Part shown: positions 58,664 to 64,000 of the stretch, piece after piece
Layout of the letters: every line of letters begins with the position of its first letter
Numbering within the stretch: position 1 is the stretch's first letter
The notes under the pieces: generated by a model
Told to the model about the DNA's origin: nothing
The model's input: the letters and a program-made list of their open reading frames with translations, nothing else
Databases searched by the model: none
Assembly: GCF_000429605.1 (NCBI RefSeq)
Contig: NZ_KE386925.1
Span: forward strand, 62,001-126,000
From: Azonexus hydrophilus DSM 23864
GTDB lineage: Bacteria; Pseudomonadota; Gammaproteobacteria; Burkholderiales; Rhodocyclaceae
Reading direction: 5' to 3'
Length of the DNA: 64,000 nt
Made by a program: the position numbers and the translations under genes

Positions 58664-58908
58664 GCGTGAACATCCTTTACTTCGCCAGCCTGCGCGAAGC
58701 CTTCGGTACTGCCGGCGAAACCGTCGAGTTGCCGGCCGGCGTCGCCACCGTTGGCCAGTTGCGCGACTGGCTGGTCGGGCAGGGCAGGGCCGAACTGGCG
58801 ACCGCCAAGAACCTGCGCTGCGCGGTCAACCAGGAAATGTGCAAGGCCGACGCGCCGGTCAAGGCCGGCGACGAAATTGCCTTCTTCCCGCCCGTGACCG
58901 GAGGCTGA
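58660..58908 (+). CDS. moaD: Molybdopterin synthase small subunit MoaD
   Basis: An 82-residue ubiquitin-like protein ending in the required C-terminal Gly-Gly (PPVTGG), which is activated as a thiocarboxylate to supply the dithiolene sulfur. VNILYFASLREAFG is the usual N-terminus. No moaE follows; the large subunit gene must be elsewhere. Confidence 0.94.
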   Translation: MSVNILYFASLREAFGTAGETVELPAGVATVGQLRDWLVGQGRAELATAKNLRCAVNQEMCKADAPVKAGDEIAFFPPVTGG

Positions 58909-58911
58909 ACG

Positions 58912-59847
58912 ATGTCGATTCAATGGTTCCCCGGTCACATGACCCAGGCCCGCAAGAAAGCGGGCGAGACGCTGGCCATGGCCGACGTCGTCGTCGAAGT
59001 GCTCGACGCCCGCCTGCCGCAGGCGTCCAGCAACCCGATGATTCACGAGCTGCGCACCTTCCGCCAGCGCCCCTGCCTGAAGCTGCTGAACAAGGCCGAC
59101 ATCGCCGACCCGGCGGTGACCAAGGCCTGGCTGGAATACTTCGGCAAGCAGCCGGGCGTGATGGCGGTCGCCATCTCGTGCAAGAAGGCCGGCGACGTCG
59201 CCAAGATTCCCGGCCTGGCGCAGAAGCTGGCGCCGCACCGCAACGACGCGGTCAAGCCGCTGCGACTGATGATCATGGGCATCCCCAACGTCGGCAAATC
59301 GACGCTGATGAACGCGCTGGTCAAGAAGAAGGTCGCCGCCGTCGGCGACCAGCCGGCGGTGACCAAGAGCCAGCAGCGCATCGACATCAGCTCGCGGCTG
59401 ACCATCTACGACACGCCGGGCATGCTCTGGCCGAAGATCGACCACCCGATCGACGGCCTGATGATGGCCGCCAGCCACTCGGTCGGCGTCAACGCTTACA
59501 TCGACGATGAAGTCGCCACCTGGCTCGCCGGCTACCTGCTCGACCACTACCCGGCGCTGCTCAAGGCCCGCTACGGCTTCGACCTGCAGGGCATGGACGC
59601 GGTCGCCGTGCTCGAAGGCATCGCCAAAAAGCGCGGCTGCCTGATCAAGGGCCGCGGCGGCGAACTCGACCTCGAAAAAGCCGCCGGCATCCTGCTCAAC
59701 GATTACCGTACCGGCACCCTCGGCCGCATCAGCCTGGAAACCCCGAGCCTGCGCGAAGCCCGTCAGGCGCAATTGGCCCAGGCCGCAGCGCTTCCCCCGG
59801 AAAATCCGGAAAACACCCCAATAACCGATGAAGACGGCGACCACTAG
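58912..59847 (+). CDS. ylqF: YlqF/RbgA-type ribosome biogenesis GTPase
   Basis: A 311-residue circularly permuted GTPase: G4 LLNKAD first, then G1 GIPNVGKSTLMNALVKKK and G3 DTPGMLWPKI. The N-terminal SIQWFPGHMTQARKKA is the family signature. It takes part in large ribosomal subunit assembly in many bacteria. It starts 3 bases after moaD. A tRNA-Asn gene follows. Confidence 0.92.
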   Translation: MSIQWFPGHMTQARKKAGETLAMADVVVEVLDARLPQASSNPMIHELRTFRQRPCLKLLNKADIADPAVTKAWLEYFGKQPGVMAVAISCKKAGDVAKIPGLAQKLAPHRNDAVKPLRLMIMGIPNVGKSTLMNALVKKKVAAVGDQPAVTKSQQRIDISSRLTIYDTPGMLWPKIDHPIDGLMMAASHSVGVNAYIDDEVATWLAGYLLDHYPALLKARYGFDLQGMDAVAVLEGIAKKRGCLIKGRGGELDLEKAAGILLNDYRTGTLGRISLETPSLREARQAQLAQAAALPPENPENTPITDEDGDH

Positions 59848-59867
59848 GCCTTTTCCAAAAAGCTGGT

Positions 59868-59873
59868 TATAAT
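59868..59873 (+). promoter_or_regulatory. -10 element (TATAAT) of the first tRNA-Asn gene
   Basis: TATAAT followed by a GC-rich discriminator (tCGCGCC), 29 bases before the mature tRNA. A GC-rich discriminator is typical of stringently controlled stable-RNA promoters. Confidence 0.6.
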
Positions 59874-59902
59874 TCGCGCCGCTCGCCACCCGGCGAGACT
59901 TT

Positions 59903-59978
59903 TCCTCGATAGCTCAGTCGGTAGAGCGCCGGACTGTTAATCCGTAGGTCCCTGGTTCGAGCCCAGGTCGAGGAGCCA
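59903..59978 (+). tRNA. tRNA-Asn (anticodon GTT)
   Basis: 76 nucleotides with acceptor stem TCCTCGA/TCGAGGA, D-arm GCTC...GAGC, anticodon loop CTGTTAA, T-loop TTCGAGC and encoded CCA. Identical to the copy at 62240. Confidence 0.95.
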
Positions 59979-59988
59979 GGACTCAAGC

Positions 59989-60018
59989 AAAAAGCCCACT
60001 TTTCGGAGTGGGCTTTTT
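59989..60018 (+). terminator. Terminator after the first tRNA-Asn
   Basis: AAAAAGCCCACT pairs with AGTGGGCTTTTT (60007-60018). The remaining stretch to 60201 contains nothing I can support. Confidence 0.85.
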
Positions 60019-60201
60019 GTTGTCCGAAGGTTTTGCTGCATTTTGCTGCTCAGCTCGACTGATCCATGTGGCGTTGATGGCTGCAATCAACCATTCATGC
60101 AACGGACATCTTGTCGAGCGTCTGCTTTGCAGAAATTTTTTGTATGGCCGCAGTTGGCCGATTGCAGGCGAAAGGTCCAACGAACTTCAGCGCCTTTCCC
60201 C

Positions 60202-60495
60202 CTACCCAACAACCCGAAATAGCATCAAATCCATCGCTTCAGTCCGGACAGGCACGATGGCCTGATATTCCAGACTGGCAGCCCAGCGGTCGGCATCTTC
60301 GGCGCTCGGGAAGCTGAGTTCGACGTAGGCCTCGAAGGGTGTGCAGGCGAGTTGGTTCCAGTATGTCTTGTCGACCGTGCCACGGGCGACGACGCTGCCG
60401 CCGTGGCGTTCGACGGTGGCGCCGACCTGGCTGCGGTAGGTTTCGAAGGCTGCCGGGTCTTTCAGGCGGATCAGGCCGATGATCTTGACGCTCAT
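60202..60495 (-). CDS. DUF1330-type small protein
   Basis: A 97-residue protein with the dimeric alpha/beta-barrel DUF1330 pattern: GLIRLKDPAAFETYRSQVGA near the start and FEAYVELSFPSAEDADRWAA in the middle. The function of this family is unknown. The ATG at 60495 has an ggag site and overlaps the stop of the upstream membrane protein (ATGA). Confidence 0.8.
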   Translation of the reverse strand: MSVKIIGLIRLKDPAAFETYRSQVGATVERHGGSVVARGTVDKTYWNQLACTPFEAYVELSFPSAEDADRWAASLEYQAIVPVRTEAMDLMLFRVVG

Positions 60496-60839
60496 TTTGT
60501 CTCCTTTGCTTTCTGTTCTTCTATATAAGCTCGCCAAGCTTCACGTGCTTCCTTGGACAGGAATAAATAGTAGAGCATGAACATGCCTTCAAGCGTCGAC
60601 AGCCGCGTTCCCTTGAGCGCCTCCAGGGATAAGCGCGAAACGATCTTCACCATTATCAGTAACGGCGTTACACCCAAAGCACACATGAAGACGTATCTGA
60701 ATTGGATTTTCAGGTCAGCGTCAGAAAGCAAGTCGCTGAGACCGAGTATGTAGCTGACTACGCCAAGTAGGATTGCCAGGACAATGAATCTGGACAGGGT
60801 TTTTTCGCGCATGTTGTTCTTGAAGACGGTGCCGATCAT
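60492..60839 (-). CDS. Uncharacterised two-helix membrane protein
   Basis: About 115 residues from the ATG at 60839 (a longer reading from 60977 is possible but its N-terminus is Pro/His-rich and antisense to a promoter region). Two hydrophobic segments (FIVLAILLGVVSYILGL and VFMCALGVTPLLIMVKI) precede a charged tail ending AYIEEQKAKETK. I do not recognise the family. It is coupled to the DUF1330 gene. Confidence 0.6.
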   Translation of the reverse strand: MIGTVFKNNMREKTLSRFIVLAILLGVVSYILGLSDLLSDADLKIQFRYVFMCALGVTPLLIMVKIVSRLSLEALKGTRLSTLEGMFMLYYLFLSKEAREAWRAYIEEQKAKETK

Positions 60840-61046
60840 TGCCAGCAGGAATGAGGATGATCCACATACCAGTGTATCTCGCTGAGGGCCGGGAGCATGG
60901 GGGTCGTGGTTTCGGGGTGGTCCGGAATCCGAAGGATAGTCCGGCGCTTGGGTTTTGTCAGGGGAATTACCCTGCATAATGATGGTCCGCTGCCTTGTGC
61001 GCTAACATGGGCCTTGGCCGAAGTTGTCGCCGATTCGGGGAGGGGC

Positions 61047-62162
61047 ATGGAAGAAGTCAATGGCGCCGCTGTGCGCTGGCATCAATTGCGACTGTACGTC
61101 GACAATCATCTGCACGACCGTTTTCTGGCACCGCCACTGACCGTCGTGGTGGCAGCGCTGCTGACCTTGTGGGTGCCGGTATGGCAGGCGGTGCTGTGGG
61201 CGGGCGTGGAACTGGTGGTGATCGCGGTCTATGTGAGCGTGTATCTGCGCTTCCGTCGTGCGCCGGTCGAGGAGGCCGGACACTGGGCGCGGCGGATTGC
61301 GCTGGCGCACGGGGCGCACATGGCGATGTGGTCGTCCATCGTGGTCTGGGCTTATCAGCCGGGTGATCTGAGCAGCTTGATGTTCGTCATGCTGGTGCAT
61401 GTGGGTTTGATCTCGCTGACTGTGGTGATGAGCAATCCGCACCGGCGCCTGCTGCTGTCCGATCTGGTGGCGCCGGCGGTGGCGCTGGTCGGACCGCCGT
61501 TGATTGACGGCAGTCTGTTCAGTGTCGGCCTGACCGCGCTCGGCTTGCTCTACATTGCGCTGATGCTGCTGGTCGGCCTGAAGATCCATGCCAGTACGCT
61601 GGAGGCTCTGCTGCTGCGCCAGCGCAACGACCAGTTGATCAGCGAACTGGAACGTCAGGTCAAGCGTGATGCACTGACCGGGCTGGCCAACCGCCGCCAT
61701 TTCATCGAGACCGGCGAGGTGGAACTGCAGCGGGCGGCGCGTTACCGCCATCCGTTGGCACTGCTGATGGTGGATATCGACCACTTCAAGCCGATCAACG
61801 ATACCTATGGTCATCTGGCCGGCGACGAGGTGCTCAAGGCGGTGGCCGCGGTGTGCGCCGAAAGCGTGCGCGGCAACGATTGCCTGGCCCGGCTGGGCGG
61901 TGAGGAATTTGCCATCCTGATGCCGGAAACCGGGCTCGACGAGGCAGGCGCGGCGGCCGAGCGGCTGCGTGTCGCGGTGGAGCAGCTACGCTGCCAACTC
62001 CACGAAGGGCTGGTGACGCCGACGGTGAGCATTGGCGTGGCGATTACCGAAGGAGCAGGCGAGAGCCTGTCGTCTCTGATGCGACGCGGCGACCAGGCAA
62101 TGTACGCAGCCAAGGCGCAGGGCCGCAACCGGGTGGTGATCGCGCCGCCACTGACCGCCTGA
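61047..62162 (+). CDS. Membrane-bound diguanylate cyclase (GGDEF domain)
   Basis: About 371 residues from an ATG with ggggagggg upstream (in-frame readings from 60897 look like shadow). Six hydrophobic segments (about 25-185) are followed by a GGDEF domain with GGEEF in the catalytic loop (a functional variant) and an RxxD inhibitory site (RGND) five residues before it. It should make c-di-GMP from two GTP. Divergent from the small membrane protein pair. The 3' end lies 77 bases before the second tRNA-Asn. Confidence 0.9.
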   Translation: MEEVNGAAVRWHQLRLYVDNHLHDRFLAPPLTVVVAALLTLWVPVWQAVLWAGVELVVIAVYVSVYLRFRRAPVEEAGHWARRIALAHGAHMAMWSSIVVWAYQPGDLSSLMFVMLVHVGLISLTVVMSNPHRRLLLSDLVAPAVALVGPPLIDGSLFSVGLTALGLLYIALMLLVGLKIHASTLEALLLRQRNDQLISELERQVKRDALTGLANRRHFIETGEVELQRAARYRHPLALLMVDIDHFKPINDTYGHLAGDEVLKAVAAVCAESVRGNDCLARLGGEEFAILMPETGLDEAGAAAERLRVAVEQLRCQLHEGLVTPTVSIGVAITEGAGESLSSLMRRGDQAMYAAKAQGRNRVVIAPPLTA

Positions 62163-62204
62163 AAGACAGCGGAAAAAGTCTGGTCCGGGTGCGGTTTTTA
62201 CGTC

Positions 62205-62210
62205 TATAAT
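62205..62210 (+). promoter_or_regulatory. -10 element (TATAAT) of the second tRNA-Asn gene
   Basis: TATAAT followed by GCGCGCC, 29 bases before the tRNA; the same arrangement as at 59868. Confidence 0.6.
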
Positions 62211-62239
62211 GCGCGCCTTCGCCGCTCAGGCAGCGAGAT

Positions 62240-62315
62240 TCCTCGATAGCTCAGTCGGTAGAGCGCCGGACTGTTAATCCGTAGGTCCCTGGTTCGAGCC
62301 CAGGTCGAGGAGCCA
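62240..62315 (+). tRNA. tRNA-Asn (anticodon GTT), second copy
   Basis: 76 nucleotides, base-for-base the same as the copy at 59903, with encoded CCA. The short sequence after it (ggattcaagca) also resembles that after copy 1 (ggactcaagca), suggesting a duplication that included flanks. Confidence 0.95.
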
Positions 62316-62330
62316 TGGATTCAAGCACTT

Positions 62331-62355
62331 AGCCCGCTAATCAGCGGGCTTTTTG
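62331..62355 (+). terminator. Terminator after the second tRNA-Asn
   Basis: AGCCCGCT (62331-62338), loop aatc, AGCGGGCT (62343-62350), then TTTTG. Confidence 0.85.
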
Positions 62356-62446
62356 CTATCTGGGTCTGCCATGATTGACTTAGAATGAGCCACACGCAGA
62401 TCGGTGCAATCGATTGCGTCAATCAAAACCATGGTGGGGGACCGTG

Positions 62447-62707
62447 ATGAGCCTGAGCAATCAGACAATCGGCAAAGTCGTGCAATGGCTGGGCTGGTTC
62501 AGCGTGGCACATTCGTTATGGACTTACGGCTTTGCTTTGCTGGATGCTAACTCGGATGCCTCAATCCGCGCCTATGCCTGGCTGATTGCCATTGAAGGCA
62601 TCTTTTTCCTCGGCGCAGGTCTGCTCGTTGTCTGGCTTGGACGCCGGATTGCCAGGCCGGCTCAAGTGCCCGAGCCGGTCCAGGCTGAAAATCGCGGCGC
62701 CGAGTAG
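62447..62707 (+). CDS. Uncharacterised small membrane protein
   Basis: An 86-residue protein with two hydrophobic segments (VVQWLGWFSVAHSLWTYGFA and AYAWLIAIEGIFFLGAGLLV) and a charged tail. A gggggacc site precedes the ATG; a GTG one codon earlier is possible. No family recognised. It precedes a second membrane protein gene by 12 bases. Confidence 0.62.
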   Translation: MSLSNQTIGKVVQWLGWFSVAHSLWTYGFALLDANSDASIRAYAWLIAIEGIFFLGAGLLVVWLGRRIARPAQVPEPVQAENRGAE

Positions 62708-62719
62708 GGACGGTTCCTC

Positions 62720-63286
62720 ATGGACGATGCCGATACCTTGACGATCAGGCCGAATTATCCTGGGCTGCTGATGGCCATTCTCCTGCTGGGGTTTGCTGCC
62801 GGCATTTCTCTCGTCATGTTGCTTGCGCTGACGCGCAAGGATGTTTTTGGCCCGGCGCTCTTCGACTGGCTGCTGCTTATCTTCCTGATCGTTTTCATCT
62901 TCCTGTTCGTGCTCGGTTCCCTGTATGTGCTCTGGGGCCACATCGCGGTGCTGTTCAGCGGCTTGCGGCCGTCTATGGCCGTGCGCCTCGACCGCCAGGG
63001 CATCCATTACCCGCTAAGGTACGATGGCTTGATCCCCTGGGCGCAGGTTCACGACATTCAGGTGCATCAGGGCTACAACGGCATGAGCCTGTGGTTCAAG
63101 ATCGATCCGTCGCTGCCGTTGCGGGGGTATTCGGTGCTCGATCACATTTACAGCATCGGCAACGCGCAAGTGATCGGTTATGTGCGGCTGTTGTCGCACC
63201 AATACAGCTTTTCTGCGCCGGAACTCATGCAGGAATTGCGTCGGCTGGCCCCGGAACGGGTGCATATGGCCTATCCCTTGAGTTGA
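62720..63286 (+). CDS. Uncharacterised membrane protein with a cytosolic PH-like C-terminal part
   Basis: A 188-residue protein: two long helices (about 15-40 and 48-78), then a soluble C-terminal domain with AVRLDRQGIHYPLRYDGLIP and a beta-strand pattern resembling bacterial PH domains. Function unknown; probably co-transcribed with the preceding small gene. Confidence 0.65.
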   Translation: MDDADTLTIRPNYPGLLMAILLLGFAAGISLVMLLALTRKDVFGPALFDWLLLIFLIVFIFLFVLGSLYVLWGHIAVLFSGLRPSMAVRLDRQGIHYPLRYDGLIPWAQVHDIQVHQGYNGMSLWFKIDPSLPLRGYSVLDHIYSIGNAQVIGYVRLLSHQYSFSAPELMQELRRLAPERVHMAYPLS

Positions 63287-63386
63287 ATCTGGTCCTGCTA
63301 TTCTCGAATACGCCGAGCTGCCCGGCCTGTTCGCCTGAACCGATTGACAGGTAGCCCCGGCGCTGCCGATAATCCGCCGCTCTGCA

Positions 63387-63573
63387 GGAGAGAGAGCGCT
63401 GCTTGGCCAGCGCTCCGCCGAAGGCGCAAACTCCCATAATCGCTCAGGCATGCCGAACTGCTGAAATGATTCGCCGGCTGGAGAGTAGTTGCGAGCGTCC
63501 CGGCGCTTGGCAACTCACCGAAGGGGCAGGCTCCGAGGAGCCGAAACTCTCAGGTAAAAGGACAGGGGGAGAG
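63387..63573 (+). promoter_or_regulatory. Tandem glycine riboswitch (two aptamers)
   Basis: First aptamer about 63387-63470: GGAGAGAGAGCGC, GCCGAAGGCGCAAAC and CGCTCAGGCA. Second aptamer about 63478-63573: GGAGAGTAGTTGCG, ACCGAAGGGGCAGG, ACTCTCAGGTAAAAGGACAG and GGGGGAG. These are the conserved cores of the glycine class, in the usual tandem order joined by a short linker. A hairpin (GGAAACaCCC with GGGgTTTCC, 63581-63604) followed by GCTTTCT is the likely expression platform ahead of the TRIC gene. Confidence 0.88.
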
Positions 63574-63580
63574 GCGTCAC

Positions 63581-63604
63581 GGAAACACCCGCTCAGGGGT
63601 TTCC
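63581..63604 (+). terminator. Candidate riboswitch expression-platform hairpin
   Basis: GGAAACaCCC (63581-63590) pairs with GGGgTTTCC (63596-63604); the following T-tract is weak (GCTTTCT), so it may act as a terminator or through the ribosome site ggag at 63615. Confidence 0.45.
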
Positions 63605-63626
63605 GCTTTCTGACGGAGTCCTTTTG

Positions 63627-64000
63627 ATGTTTGCCTCGCTGTTCGACAGTCTCGCCCACGTTTTTCAACCGCTCGCCACCAAGCAGTTCGATCTGCTGCT
63701 GGTCGTCTACCTGGTCGCCATCGCCGCCGAGGCGATGTCTGGCGCGCTGGCCGCCGGCCGCCGCGACATGGATTTCTTCGGCGTCGCCGTGATCGCCTTT
63801 GTTACCGCGCTCGGCGGTGGGACGATCCGCGACGTCGTGCTCGGCAACTACCCGATCGGCTGGACCCAGCATCCCGAGTACGTTTATCTGGTCATCCTCG
63901 CCGGCCTGGCGACGACGCTGATCGCCCGCTTCATGCACCACATGAAGCGCGTCTTCCTGATGCTCGATGCGCTCGGCTTGGTCGCCTTCTCGCTGATCGG
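63627..64000 (+). CDS. TRIC/YadS-family (UPF0126) membrane protein, 3' end outside window
   Basis: The first 124 codons are visible: hydrophobic helices with LLVVYLVAIAAEAMSGALAA, MDFFGVAVIAFVTALGGGT and IRDVVLGNYPIGW, which is the UPF0126 repeat. Members are bacterial homologues of trimeric intracellular cation channels. The gene is placed under a tandem glycine riboswitch, which makes glycine transport or a glycine-responsive membrane role likely. The complete protein is usually about 205-215 residues. Confidence 0.9.
   Translation, partial: MFASLFDSLAHVFQPLATKQFDLLLVVYLVAIAAEAMSGALAAGRRDMDFFGVAVIAFVTALGGGTIRDVVLGNYPIGWTQHPEYVYLVILAGLATTLIARFMHHMKRVFLMLDALGLVAFSLI

Noticed and set aside
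59979-60201. Possible integrase remnant or att site after the first tRNA-Asn
   Set aside because: Only a terminator is supported; no integrase frame, and the repeated downstream bases are too short to be a clear att repeat.
63403-63627. Open frame on the plus strand across the riboswitch
   Set aside because: Lies fully inside the aptamer structure and has no coding character.

Overview
The window is a GC-rich, densely packed chromosomal segment of a betaproteobacterium, most likely Rhodocyclales of the Dechloromonas/Azonexus type. That placement is an inference from gene content: a PhaC-PhaB-PhaR storage locus, a RegB/RegA redox two-component system, a TAXI-type TRAP transporter, BamD/RluD/PgeF and GloB/RnhA/DnaQ neighbourhoods of proteobacterial type, and a diheme quinol:fumarate reductase. 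There are no rRNA genes, insertion sequences, prophage or CRISPR arrays. The left edge cuts tex and the right edge cuts a TRIC-family membrane protein gene.

Layout. 1-9.6 kb: tex (partial), fliW, mtfA, a DMT exporter, glutamate dehydrogenase and a two-gene TAXI-TRAP transporter. 9.8-14.5 kb: relA, a 59-residue membrane protein, then a copper-delivery cluster (tlpA diverging from a YtkA/FixH-like gene, SCO and PCu(A)C). 14.5-20.4 kb: a complete six-gene Mrp Na+/H+ antiporter operon. 20.6-25.7 kb: regA-regB and a large MASE1-CHASE-PAS-GGDEF-EAL protein. 25.7-31.4 kb: M18 aminopeptidase, lipase-like hydrolase, dnaQ, rnhA, a methyltransferase, gloB, a CheY-like regulator and a small membrane protein. 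31.4-41.6 kb: a DUF748/OmpA-like giant, rmuC, DUF3293, a Ser/Thr kinase-HDOD-GAF fusion, bamD, rluD, pgeF. 41.6-45.6 kb: phaC, two phaB paralogs and phaR. 45.6-50.0 kb: Spy-like protein, class V aminotransferase, LysR/TSUP pair, HigBA toxin-antitoxin. 50.0-53.6 kb: frdCAB. 53.9-59.8 kb: YoaA-type helicase, an ATP-grasp-like protein, mobB-moeA-moaD and a YlqF GTPase. 59.9-62.3 kb: two identical tRNA-Asn genes bracketing three small genes. 62.4-64 kb: two small membrane proteins and a tandem glycine riboswitch ahead of the TRIC gene.

How the parts fit. Much of the content concerns respiration and redox control: RegBA (redox sensing), Cu delivery to cytochrome oxidase (TlpA, SCO, PCuAC), fumarate respiration (FrdCAB), Na+/H+ exchange (Mrp), molybdenum cofactor synthesis and carbon storage as PHB. 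A perfect 17-bp palindrome in the copper-cluster promoter region matches the RegA/RegR box, and a weaker copy lies next to regB, so the window appears to hold both a regulator and part of its regulon. Second-messenger signalling is also represented: RelA for (p)ppGpp and two c-di-GMP enzymes.

Many genes overlap by the 4 bases ATGA, implying translational coupling. Long open frames run antisense to almost every real gene because of the GC-rich third codon position; these were rejected.
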